A stretch of 48,970 nt of DNA from Nemertoderma westbladi (taxonomy: Eukaryota; Xenacoelomorpha; Nemertodermatida; Nemertodermatidae). The stretch lies in NCBI GenBank assembly GCA_032718475.1, contig JAUCBJ010006786.1, positions 1 to 48,970 on the forward strand. The letters are read 5' to 3'. The position numbers and the translations under genes were made by a program. This document shows positions 10,929-20,613 of the stretch, in pieces. Position 1 is the first letter of the stretch, and each line of letters begins with the position of its first letter. The notes under the pieces were generated by a model, which saw nothing but the letters and a program-made list of their open reading frames with translations, did not search any database and had not been told where the DNA came from.

Positions 10929-12314
10929 TAGCATGTGGAGTGGGCGTGTGACTATATCATTTTATATTTGTTTTTATTTTATATTTATGTATGTATTATT
11001 ATGTAATTTTATTATAATCGTTTTATTTAATTTTATTTAGTAGAATGTTATTTTTAGTGATTATTTAGTAGATTAGTGCAATATATTAGTGTTTATTACG
11101 TACATAATTACTTATAATATATATTTAGTGCGACGGCAAGAAGTAATTATTTTCTCTTTCCTTACTGTCCGTATTATATTATAAATGCGAGACTATAGTA
11201 AGATGACATGTCAGTACTTCTTAAAGTACAATAAAGCCACTACTATATTTAAGTATTATTGGTAGGCAGAGTATTAGGAATGCAAAGTTCAGATCCTCGT
11301 GTCTCGGCTAAACCAAGCTCTGGGTAGACCTTGGAAACGACTTGCCTCTTCACACTGACATTGCTTCGTGCGATATTGCTCTTCTATCTTATAACAAATA
11401 ATACATATAGTAGCGTGATGTCCCTCTAACAGTAGCGTCAATCGCAAATAAATCTGTTAAACTTTTGACCATCTGTAATTCTAGTCGATTAAGATATCGT
11501 GGCACCCACCGATATACTTGAAAGACAAATTCTAGAATCAGTGGTTAACGTCCCCAGACAAGTTCTGGAATAAATCGGTGCCCATCCTAAATATTAATTT
11601 AATATTTGTTAAAATCTGTAAAATCCCGATCCTTTAAAAATTCTAGTCGATTAAGATATCGTAGCACTTACCGATACTCTTAAAAGACAAATTTCATAGA
11701 ATTAAGGATCCTATGTCCCCAGACCTGCTCTGGAATCAAATTGTGTCAATTTTAACATCAAATAATAAAATTCACGGGAATAAATTTAAATTCATATTCA
11801 AATGAATTTCATAAATTGTCATTTTGTGCAATTTATAACATTCCCAAAATTCCAGTAATTAATAGATCATGGGAGCGGAGATTCATATTGAGTGTACTAG
11901 AGTGTGAGAATCTTCAACATATAGTCAATAGCCGATAAAAATTATAAAATCATGCATAAAGAGGATATTGACAATTAAAGAATTACTATTAAATAACATC
12001 CCAGATCTGTATGCATGAGGATCGCCCTAATTCTACCGCTAGTTTTCCATAATGTCACCATGGCAATACCCACGCTAGAATTAGAAGCAAGTTAAAGGAA
12101 CAATAAAAGCTTGCCCCATTGCGTAGCATAAGAGTATACATAGCGCGCTATTAGTATCCAAGGATACATAGTAATAACGTAACATTCTGGAAGACACTGA
12201 CTAACGGACAAATGGCATGCGTGTGTGCAGTAAGTAATGATTGTATGGAATTTGTGCGTTTATAGGTGAATGTTACTACTAAAGTGTGTTTACAGTAGCT
12301 AATCGCAATTGTAA
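10929..12314 (+). other. Non-coding internal region of the LTR element
   Basis: AT-rich, with no frame of note. A tandem duplication with a 161-bp offset (11478-11638 and 11639-about 11760) contains 'CTAGTCGATTAAGATATCGT' and 'GTCCCCAGAC'. A short near-repeat 'GCCCTAA(T/C)TCTACCG' occurs near 12024 and 12318. Confidence 0.6.
11478..11760 (+). repeat. 161-bp tandem duplication
   Basis: Two diverged copies starting AATTCTAGTCGATTAAG at 11478 and 11639. Confidence 0.8.
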
Positions 12315-12455
12315 AATAGCCCTAACTCTACCGAGATAACCTCAAGTGGATTCAAGCCTTTGGGACGGACAGTGGTGGGACTTGTGCTGGTTATCGTTGT
12401 CGTGCTGTTGCTACATGTTGGCGTAAACACTGCGACAGCGGTACATCGGCGCTGA
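12315..12455 (+). other. 47-codon open stretch with a strong hydrophobic segment
   Basis: Open from after a TAA (12312-12314) to TGA (12453-12455), with no ATG. It contains an Asn-Ser-Thr site, then an 18-residue Val/Leu/Ile run (VVGLVLVIVVVLLLHVGV), then a short tail ending His-Arg-Arg. This could be the membrane anchor and cytoplasmic tail left from a deleted reading frame, or a terminal exon; it could also be chance. No family is recognised. Confidence 0.3.
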
Positions 12456-12553
12456 GAAACCCACTGTCCGGGGGCAAAAAGCCTAGTAGGCAGCGACGCC
12501 CGCTTGCCTAAAATATTAACTTATATTGATATTAATAAACTCAGATAGCAGAT

Positions 12554-14767
12554 ATGACGGAATTGATCGAAGATGACCTTGGTATTAGAGAGCGATATAC
12601 TCTACCTTTACAAGCGTTTGTGGATAGCTTGATAAGCGGTGAAGCCGATCCGACTATTACGGAGGATGATGGTCGTTATATCGAACCGCCGATGTCCCAA
12701 GAACAACTTACGCGTGAAGCGGACTATAGAAAATTCACCGCTCGCTATACGAATCGCAATGGTACGTATATGGACTTCTTAACTACCGGCCATCCCACCG
12801 ATTTACATGATACTGATGATGTAGACACCGAAAGGGAAATGGTTTTATTTAAATATCATGCCCAGCGGAATCGTAATGACAAACCGAGAATAGAACACGA
12901 GAACTCTATTCGCAACCTACTCGACAGAGAAAACGTTGAAGAACCCGATAAGCGTATCAACTTCAACGACTACGTGGAATTTTTGAGAGAAACCTATCTC
13001 AATATTGCCAGTCAACAGAACCTAGAGACTCGATATCCTCAAGGTATACATCACGATCCCATGGTAGAACTCAAACGACTCTATTTCACCATGATGTATC
13101 TTACCGCAGATCGTCCACTGCCTGTTGTCCCGGACAGCTTTGAACAAATGGAAGAGTATTGCAAAACTGGAGAACGATCACCCGCGTTTCCTCTACAGGA
13201 CGTACGTCTTTGGTATTATTGTGACTCATGTCCTAGACCTAACCAGCAAATGGAAAGACATAAACATCCGCGGAGACGTTGTGCTAAACACAGTTTTACG
13301 CGTTATACTTACGGGAGTTTCGAGCGAAACCTGTTTGACGTATCACCTACGATCGCCCGTCTAAAACGATCGCTAAATAAACCCATGATCAGAGTTCCGG
13401 AATACTCGGTCAGACCTCCCCATTTCCCCGTGAGACCTCAAACTCTTGATCCTAACAGTATCACTGATCCTCCCGAGTTATACTCACTGTTCAAGGATTT
13501 GGTGTTACCCGAGCAGTTAATCGGTGGTGTTCCGGAGGTAGGTTCGTTGGATATTCGACCATCCTATTTAACCGGATTGGGACGCGGACATCTAACATCG
13601 CCATTTAATCCTTACAACCGGCCAGGATTAACTCCGATACAACCTGCCACGGAAGTCGAGGAGAGTGTCATTAGAAACGCTCTAGACGCCATCCGACAGA
13701 AAATCGGAAAGGGAACCCAGGATTTTCTAGAGAAACGTAAATTACAGCAGCAGGTCCAATCGGTGAAAGAGCTAGCCTTGCCGCAGTTTGATAGAGAAAT
13801 CCAAAACCTCGAAGAGGACATCGAGCTTGGACGTACGTATTCTCTACAGGAGTTTCTGGAAGAACGCTTGCAGAAACAAGCGGAGGAGAATCAACTGGAG
13901 GAGAGGCATACGGAAATGGATGAGAGAGAAGAAGCCGCTTTAGCCCAACCCGAAGCTCAGATACTCATAACCGATCTCTACTCTAAAACCGTCCGTCATC
14001 CCTCGATGGTTCCGCATTTCGGAGACAAACTTTTCGCAAAGATACAACCCCAACCGGTTGATATCAGCATAAGATCGCAAAATCTTATCGCTGACGCTCC
14101 TATGTTACACCGTCCGCCAATTGAGGCCGCTCGAGTTGACGGTATACTCGTTGAACCTCCGGACAATCGAGCGGATCTTGTCCGTCGTATGGTACACGAT
14201 GTCAACATACGCGCTAGACCTTTACAGAACTCTTTTTATGGAATTAAAGATCACCCTTATTACGTTAATCTGACTCAATATTATATGGTAAAACCAGAAG
14301 ATCCGACGCATGATTTAAAGTTTCTACCACTAATAAATCCTCTGGACATTGTCGAACTCGAACAATTGCAAAAACATCTGGATCAATTAGTAAAGGCAAA
14401 CTCATTTCGAAAACCATATAACGTTTCTCGAATAGAGAAGGATACAGAACCTCCTTATAATCTCGATGGATTTATTAAAACTCGATTAGTCCATTGGAAT
14501 CTAGACGTATTATTCGAGGAGGAGAAAATCCAAAGATATGGAAATGTGGAGACGTATACCACTCGATATATGAAGTATAGTGATCTCCCTGACGCTAATC
14601 AATGCGCCACCTTGTGGCATCCGGTAGGGATGACCCTCGAGAACGCCACCAAAGAGTGGAATGAAACTCTTAATATCATTGAGATGTATGGCGTTGTTAC
14701 TTATGATAACGAAGGTAGCGTTCCAATCGGAGAATTAGGAACTACGCGCATGATACACATACGCTGA
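12554..14767 (+). CDS. Unrecognised 737-residue protein carried by the LTR element
   Basis: An intact frame starting at ATG 12554 after several stops. I do not recognise a family. The composition is acidic to neutral and rich in Arg, Asp, Pro and Tyr. A possible zinc site lies at about residues 222-250 (YYCDSC followed by paired His and a Cys...His). A charged, probably coiled-coil section lies at about 390-465. There is no signal peptide or membrane segment. It ends at TGA 14765-14767, and the same frame then stays open to 16807. It lies in the sense orientation downstream of gag-pro, where polymerase or envelope would sit. It may be an acquired gene or a highly diverged structural protein; nothing in the sequence decides. 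Confidence 0.7.
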   Translation: MTELIEDDLGIRERYTLPLQAFVDSLISGEADPTITEDDGRYIEPPMSQEQLTREADYRKFTARYTNRNGTYMDFLTTGHPTDLHDTDDVDTEREMVLFKYHAQRNRNDKPRIEHENSIRNLLDRENVEEPDKRINFNDYVEFLRETYLNIASQQNLETRYPQGIHHDPMVELKRLYFTMMYLTADRPLPVVPDSFEQMEEYCKTGERSPAFPLQDVRLWYYCDSCPRPNQQMERHKHPRRRCAKHSFTRYTYGSFERNLFDVSPTIARLKRSLNKPMIRVPEYSVRPPHFPVRPQTLDPNSITDPPELYSLFKDLVLPEQLIGGVPEVGSLDIRPSYLTGLGRGHLTSPFNPYNRPGLTPIQPATEVEESVIRNALDAIRQKIGKGTQDFLEKRKLQQQVQSVKELALPQFDREIQNLEEDIELGRTYSLQEFLEERLQKQAEENQLEERHTEMDEREEAALAQPEAQILITDLYSKTVRHPSMVPHFGDKLFAKIQPQPVDISIRSQNLIADAPMLHRPPIEAARVDGILVEPPDNRADLVRRMVHDVNIRARPLQNSFYGIKDHPYYVNLTQYYMVKPEDPTHDLKFLPLINPLDIVELEQLQKHLDQLVKANSFRKPYNVSRIEKDTEPPYNLDGFIKTRLVHWNLDVLFEEEKIQRYGNVETYTTRYMKYSDLPDANQCATLWHPVGMTLENATKEWNETLNIIEMYGVVTYDNEGSVPIGELGTTRMIHIR

Positions 14768-16807
14768 TTAGCTGGCTCCACTCACGTGTTTACGCGAGCG
14801 TGTTCCGACGTGATCGATTATTCCTTCGAAACTCTCACCGAAACGCAAAAGAATCTCCGACATGGACAATTCGAACTCGCGCAGCGTTACATCATTGACA
14901 CCGAACGCAAACCGGCCATGGGTATCGATGGATCGATGTTACCCCAGCCCGTTCTCGAGATGTTATTCAACGAAAGAATTGTTAAAATCGGCTCAGCTGT
15001 TTACGGAGATCTCCAAAACGACTTTCGGAATATGGAGAATATCCCCTATCCTTTCGTGGATACTCAGCTGATAGCTCCTTGGGCCGAAGGCCGAGGTTTC
15101 TTTCGCACCATGTATGCTAATGTGTCTAGCAACATTACAAAGGTGCAACGAACTTCCATCGGACATCTTGCCTTTCAGGAATACGGGTGGAATTTCAAGG
15201 TCGGAAATCCCATCAACTATCAACAAGTATACGGAGACCATTATTCTCGATTATACTTTGACGGACCGTTGACCGCACCTGGCGCCGTGTATAGCTTCAT
15301 GAGTGTTCCACTCCGTCCCTCCTTAGCTATCTACACGATCTTCGAAAACACCGCACTTTCCGGTTGGCTAGCCGATGTGTGCAGTCGTACTATACGCGCC
15401 CATCCATTAATCCTTGGGACCAAACTCGCTAAGCTAGATGAACATAATAAATTCATCCGCTTTGAATGTTTCCGACGGTTTTTAACCCCGTTTCGCAACG
15501 TGGATAGCCAATTCAAAGACCGCGCTTTGACCAAGCTCAGCTTAAGAGACTCGGCTGCGGAGAAGTTAGATAGCGCTGGATTCGCTATTTTCAGAGACAT
15601 TTGTGTAATAAACCTGCACTCCTCGGTTATCCAAAGACCTCGGATCCCCACCGGTTATTCTGTCGTGGAAATTCAGACGGTAGGTCCACTTGAGGAGACA
15701 GCCACGCCTACCTCAACTATACAAGGGGAAGACGAACCCATATGTTTAGAATCTGAAGAGATTCAGCCCCCCACGTCTCGGAGTAGCGATAGCGACTACA
15801 TATTGGAATGGTATCAAGGTCCCCAGTGTCTTACTGCGTATGATTATCGCCATGCCAATTATGTTTCTAGACAACGTTGTCGGCTGTGCGCATCGAGAGA
15901 CCATATTACGTCTATGGACACCAACGATCTTTGTTCCTATTTCCACGAGCAACCGTCGATGGAAATCTATTGTGCATATTGTCGGCTTAATAATTTGCAC
16001 ATTTTTGCTGTCTGCCCCCAATTTATGACTCAATGCCATCATTGTCAATTAAAAGGACACGCCAGCTTTGATTGTCCCTTCAACCATGATTTAGAGAGCG
16101 TAGATGAAATGATTGTACTACGTTATATTAGAGCTTGGGAAGCGAACGCTGATTTACATTGTGATTCACGCCATCGCTATTATCCTGGACGCGCTTACGA
16201 AGGAGTTTATGCGTTCCATCCTTATTTGTTTGCCTCCGTCGAGCAGAAATCGCGCCTATCAAGTTATGAACTATTGAAGCGCGTTGGAGAATGTATTTCA
16301 ACCAAATATGTACGCAAATTTCTCAGGAGCATTAATCCGAGTGACATCCATTCTTACAACTTAATAAACTTTATCCGTCAAGACCCTGCCTATGGAGACT
16401 TATTCGTCAACTCACACCCTGAGTTACAAGAAGTATATCGACGGCCTTACGAGTACCGAGCCCGCGAACGCGAGTTGGAAAGAACCATTAAACCAAGGAA
16501 GTTTCTAACTACTTATGGTCCACCCACGGCCCTCGTGCAGACCACTCGTACAGGACCCGTAAGAGCGGCTGTCTTGAAACGAGCTCTCAAAGCCATTAGA
16601 CCCCTCTCCCCGGACGTTGATGTCAATCAACCCGGTACTTCGACCGGCGGATATACCGATCGCAATCCCATACCTTCTGATGCAATCATATTGCACCATT
16701 CACCCAGGAGTTATAGCCCTCCTCGTAAAGTGGCTCGCCCCAAAGAGAAAAGGACTCTTGCTAGCTTTAAAAAACTGCGTAAACGCCGTCCGCGCAAGAA
16801 AGACTAA
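14768..16807 (+). CDS. Second half of the carried frame: zinc-knuckle protein reached through a single UGA
   Basis: Same frame as the 12554 gene, open for 679 codons after its UGA. The first in-frame ATG is only at 14918, 150 bases after the UGA, while coding-like sequence starts at once; readthrough or one nonsense mutation therefore explains it better than an independent start. At about 15880-16075 there are three Cys/His motifs. One is an exact retroviral knuckle C-x2-C-x4-H-x4-C (CHHCQLKGHASFDC), and another has the form C-x2-C-x5-H-x4-C. The C-terminus is highly basic (KKLRKRRPRKKD). A nucleic-acid-binding role, Gag-like, is inferred; the rest of the protein is unrecognised. Confidence 0.7.
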   Translation, partial: LAGSTHVFTRACSDVIDYSFETLTETQKNLRHGQFELAQRYIIDTERKPAMGIDGSMLPQPVLEMLFNERIVKIGSAVYGDLQNDFRNMENIPYPFVDTQLIAPWAEGRGFFRTMYANVSSNITKVQRTSIGHLAFQEYGWNFKVGNPINYQQVYGDHYSRLYFDGPLTAPGAVYSFMSVPLRPSLAIYTIFENTALSGWLADVCSRTIRAHPLILGTKLAKLDEHNKFIRFECFRRFLTPFRNVDSQFKDRALTKLSLRDSAAEKLDSAGFAIFRDICVINLHSSVIQRPRIPTGYSVVEIQTVGPLEETATPTSTIQGEDEPICLESEEIQPPTSRSSDSDYILEWYQGPQCLTAYDYRHANYVSRQRCRLCASRDHITSMDTNDLCSYFHEQPSMEIYCAYCRLNNLHIFAVCPQFMTQCHHCQLKGHASFDCPFNHDLESVDEMIVLRYIRAWEANADLHCDSRHRYYPGRAYEGVYAFHPYLFASVEQKSRLSSYELLKRVGECISTKYVRKFLRSINPSDIHSYNLINFIRQDPAYGDLFVNSHPELQEVYRRPYEYRARERELERTIKPRKFLTTYGPPTALVQTTRTGPVRAAVLKRALKAIRPLSPDVDVNQPGTSTGGYTDRNPIPSDAIILHHSPRSYSPPRKVARPKEKRTLASFKKLRKRRPRKKD

Positions 16808-16877
16808 CTGTTTAGAGTATTTTTATATTTTAGAAACTGTGATTTTGTATATTTTATAGACTTAAATCCCATTTTCT
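16808..16877 (+). other. Short AT-rich spacer before the 3' LTR region
   Basis: Follows the stop at 16807. No feature is seen apart from AT-rich runs. Confidence 0.4.
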
Positions 16878-16921
16878 GGGAGCGGTGTAAAAGCTTTTGC
16901 GGAATTAGCCGGTTATTTTCC
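16878..16921 (+). other. Purine-rich tract and 36-bp truncated LTR start
   Basis: GGGAGCGG (16878-16885), a plausible polypurine tract, directly precedes TGTAAAAGCTTTTGCGG at 16886. That is the family's LTR start, closest in its first 17 bases to the solo LTR at 31466. It breaks off at 16921, where 67 bp of MULE gene sequence begins. This looks like the true end of the internal region followed by a truncated LTR. Confidence 0.6.
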
Positions 16922-16988
16922 CCGTAACTTTTACCAACTTAGATTCAGGGTCTGTAAATGATCTTCTACACCATGACTTGATGCAAAT
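16922..16988. repeat. 67-bp copy of the MULE gene flank inside the LTR element
   Basis: Identical to 2832-2898, the MULE gene sequence left of the 5' LTR, including the terminal CAAAT. The 3' LTR thus has the same left flank as the 5' LTR, which a normal retrotransposon insertion does not produce. Recombination, duplication or an assembly join is implied. Confidence 0.85.
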
Positions 16989-18218
16989 TGTAAAAGCTTT
17001 TTTGGGATAACTGATACGTTTGCCTTTGCTGGCCAGTTCCCCCCCAGTCGCTAGAATACTCTCAAAGGGATTTATAACTAAAATAGTGCAAGCTACCAGC
17101 TTATTGGCTGATGTGCTGTACGGAGATATCTGGGCTCAGTTTAATCGGCCAACTAGCTTAGAGAGGTTGCCTTAGCCTTGCTGTTCGTGTCAGCCAATAG
17201 AATTTGCGTAGGCGTTGATTTCGACCTATCCCAGCGCTACTGAACTGAATTTCCTATCTCACTGCTCATCCTCTGTGTTGAACGGGGCTTCGTGGAATAA
17301 GAGTTTTTGGTATACTCGTATAGTAGTAGTAGTCATATGATTTTATATGATTCTGTTGTTGTGTTCCCATTTTCGCCATAACACCGGCTTTTGGGAAGAA
17401 CTCTAGTAAAACTGCTTAAATTATCGAAAGTATAAACTGTTACCTCACTAACTAACTTAAATCACCTAATTAATCAATCGAATCGAAAGAACTCACTAAC
17501 TCACTTAATTTAACTGCATTAATCATATTGTTTGTACTGTTATTTACCGTCAGTTATTAATTGTACCTATTTGTTGATGGAAATATTGCTCTTTGGATAA
17601 TACGGATAAATCACCCAAATTTCCCAATTTTCTTGATACACTACAGGTTAGAGAGACCGGCTATACATAACAATTGCGATTTATATTAATGTGGTGTGTA
17701 TTGAATCTAATGTTATTTAGCAGACACTACATGAGTCAATTACTGCTCTCTTTATGTGTGATCAAATATACTGACGGTCGGCAGAATAGTGTGTATGATT
17801 GTGATTGGTAACAAAGTATTTCCTAAAGAATACGCTTTATACTTTAATCATAAGCGGTATCGTTGCGTTTTGGTATAAGTCTTAGTTCTGTTTAAATAGA
17901 TAGAGCGCCACGCCCTAAAGGAACTGTTAATATTTCCCGAAAACCAATAATATCTGTCAGAGATTAATTATTAACGATCTATCGAATAATACAGTAAGTT
18001 TACACTGCAACCTTACACTGCAATAATAAAATTTAAGCATCCGAATTCAGCCTCCCGGGTGTAGATCCATCGGGTGAATGATCGCGCATGGGCTGACTTC
18101 GGCTAATGTTTTGTGTATTAGCATAAATTGTTGTCGTATGCTAAAGGTGTTTTAATTAACTAAAAGACATATAAATTTTGGCAGGTTAAACTGCTAAAGG
18201 TCTTCAAAAGCGCGAACA
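16989..18218 (+). repeat. 3' long terminal repeat
   Basis: 1230 bp, matching the 5' LTR except for G/T near 17001 (2911 in the 5' copy) and T/C near 18016 (3926). It ends in CGCGAACA and is followed by CAAAT. CAAAT also directly precedes it (16984-16988), so this copy alone has the structure of a solo LTR in the MULE gene. Confidence 0.9.
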
Positions 18219-20039
18219 CAAATATCATCAGGGGAGGAAACAACTTGACCACTTGAAAGACGGATCAACCCGCTACACCCGTAACATTTGAACGCACCAC
18301 TGTCGTTTATTGATGCAATTAGAAATTTATCAGAATCCTTCGCTATCTCGAGGGTCTTTAAAGGAATTGTATCTTTACAACGCTGACCTTTCCGTCCACC
18401 TGGAGCTTTCCGACCTGCTGTGCTTGCAGCAGATAGGGCAGCTAACTTCTCCAATGTCCATGATGAAGACCAGATCTTAACCATATTAAACACTTCATCG
18501 TTAAAGCGAGCAAAGCTCAATGTATGGCAACACACATGATATTTTCGAAAAGTAGCGCACGTCAAACATCTATAAGAACCATTTTCGAAACGACGAACTC
18601 GCTTAAAGACACCGCCGGCCCCTAAACTAACAGTAGCAAATTGTTTATCGGTTTCCCAAGAAACTGAAAAAGACCGGGATAATCGCCACATATTGATAAA
18701 TTCAGGAGTTTGTGGAAAATCAGCTGGAACGGGACCAATCTCATAAGCACCAGATAAGGAAATATCAATCCCAGATTCGATGTCATCATGATCGCTAATT
18801 GGTGCGCTATAAAACCTATTCAAACAAGCCTTTCTTTCGGAAACTGATTTACTGGAAAATTCACAAGATGGAATTAGATACTCAGAGGAATATTTCGCTT
18901 TAATAGCATAATCACCACGACCAATGATAGCCATGTCTATATCATTTTTATATTTTAGAGCTAACTTCTCCATTTCATTAACAAATGAATAAATGTCAAG
19001 GTGTTTGTGACTAATCCATCGTTTAACTTCTGAATTTAAACTCTCCTCACATTGATTCATGAAAAAATCACTCTCTGAAAGACCACAGCTAATTCGATGA
19101 CTCTGTAAAAAATATGCGACTAAATCCTCTTGTACATATGTTTTAACTTGAGCTTGAGCTTTTTTCAGCTTGAGCCTTAACTTCCAGTTCCATATAATCC
19201 CAAGAATTAAATATATCAACTGATCTCAGATTGTACTCATCTACAGAACGAGAGTTGCACAATGTCTCTACATCAATCAGTACAGTCTCACTGTAGCGTG
19301 ATAATCCTTCCTCCGATAAATACGCTTGATATCCTGTTTTAAATGGAGATAACAAAGCAACATTAATGCAGGAATACGTTCTGACCATGCGATGATTATC
19401 GCCTTCTCCCGATCAGAACCTACAACACGCATATTGCAGAGTGAAGGTTTCAATTGCAGGAGCCATTGAGGAAAGATATCGTGTGCACTTACAGACTTCC
19501 GGGTGTGAATGAAGAATGGGCCAGGAATACGAGGAGAATTATTTGAGCGTTTAGACACGAGCATTTGCTCTTTAAAACTTGTTGTTGTGACCCAAAAGTC
19601 GCCACAATTAAAGGTTGTATCAATACCAAACGGAACAAAATATCCAACATCTGGATTGCAGCAATTCTTATCTATAAGTTCAAGCTGCCACTTAAATCCA
19701 ATAAAAATAGATAAATGGGGGGTGGAACTCATACAACGGATAAAGCTATCATCAGTTTGTAATTTGAGTTGCAGTTTCTTAAGTGGATCGTTTTTATCCC
19801 TCTCATTGGCTCCCTTAAGTACTGTTGCTTCACGAGCATACCAATCGACTTGACGAACCGATTTTGGCAGTTCATCACAGCTGGGAGCACTCAACAACCC
19901 CCCACTGTCATCAATGACTCTATTATAAATTTTCTTCGAACTTGCCCCTTGCATTTCGGATTTTGCTGTTTTAATGCGCCCTTTAAGGGCCACTGAAATT
20001 TTAGGCCTAATATGTGAAATTATGGAGAATGGGTGTACC
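18219..20039 (-). pseudogene. MULE transposase, central and catalytic piece
   Basis: Minus-strand coding sequence in three overlapping frames (to 19277; 19388-19143; 19219 down), so it carries two frameshifts, near 19300 and 19150. The catalytic part reads FGIDTTFNCGDFWVTTTSF around 19600, then VGSDREKAIIIAW around 19395-19425, the first and second acidic positions of Mutator-type transposases, followed by CYLHLKQDIKR. A SWIM-like zinc site (Cys-x2-Cys then CCH, 'KYHVCCHTL') lies near 18530-18570. A Cys-x2-Cys motif follows near the end. It continues upstream into 25100-26308 across the P-element and downstream into 2677-2898 across the LTR element, both in register. Confidence 0.8.
20032..20039. 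repeat. 8-bp target-site duplication of the P-element (GGTGTACC), left copy
   Basis: GGTGTACC here and at 25100-25107. Removing the insert and one copy restores the MULE reading frame across the site. P-elements duplicate 8 bp. Confidence 0.85.
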
Positions 20040-20170
20040 CATGGAATACTAAATATAGACGGAACCGCATTAGTGTTATTTTTTCGGCCCCGATATTTTT
20101 TTCAATAAAGTGGTAGTATATGCCATAGAAACCCCAGAAAAAAAATTTAAGCAAATTCGACCGGAGCGTT
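20040..20170 (+). repeat. P-element left terminal inverted repeat
   Basis: Pairs with 24970-25099. The repeat breaks down inward of the shared 'gaccggagcgtt'. Confidence 0.85.
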
Positions 20171-20498
20171 CTCGAGATATAATCCGTCAAAGTTTTCAAA
20201 TTTGCCAACAAGAAATGCAGTGTTGGGGGCGATTTAAGCTTATTTGCGATATATTTCTATGGCAACAAGTAGTACTGCCATTATTCTTGAACTGCGCTGT
20301 TGTAATATTGATGCGTTGGTTTGTCAACAATATTATTATTACCACAACTAGCTACAGCTGCACTATTTTAAAACAATATTTTAACCGATAATTTTTCGAT
20401 TACAATTAACCAGTAGGCCTACATCGCGGTAACCTTTAGTCTCTACACAGTAGGGTCTTCATTACTTCACTGGCGACACATAGTGAACTATCTACATC

Positions 20499-20613
20499 AT
20501 GCCACGTACTTGTTTAGTTTGCAAGTCAAAAGACCATTTGCACCGGTTTCCTATTGATGTTGCTGTTTGCAATGAATGGAAACAAGCGATTCGTCAGGGG
20601 CTGAATACGCCAG
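20499..20613 (+). pseudogene. P-element transposase exon 1 (THAP domain, first half)
   Basis: Starts at ATG 20499 and begins MPRTCLVCKSKDHLHRFP. This gives the first Cys pair (Cys5, Cys8), the His, and the Phe-Pro and Trp (NEWKQAIR) of a THAP zinc finger. It ends CAG at 20613 before a consensus donor GTAAGG. The phase-1 junction joins to exon 2 at 22946, whose CKVH supplies the last Cys and His. THAP domains bind the transposon ends in this family. This exon itself is undamaged; the gene is broken in exon 2. Confidence 0.85.

Larger units (their letters stand above)
2899..18218 (+). mobile_element. BEL/Pao-type LTR retrotransposon, non-autonomous, carrying extra frames
   Basis: Two 1230-bp LTRs (TG...CA ends) in direct orientation flank 12.9 kb of internal DNA, with a CAAAT duplication outside. 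The two LTR copies differ at only two positions that I can find, so the structure is young or the copies have been homogenised. In order it holds a 2.2-kb leader, a gag-protease frame (6309-10928), a 1.6-kb non-coding stretch, and a 4.25-kb two-part frame (12554-16807). Reverse transcriptase, most of RNase H and integrase were not found, so it would depend on a relative. No tRNA primer-binding site could be recognised directly after the 5' LTR. Confidence 0.85.

Noticed and set aside
14786-14788. GTG as start codon for the second carried protein
   Set aside because: This is a eukaryotic genome. The frame is open from the preceding UGA, so readthrough, a nonsense mutation or the ATG at 14918 are the options.
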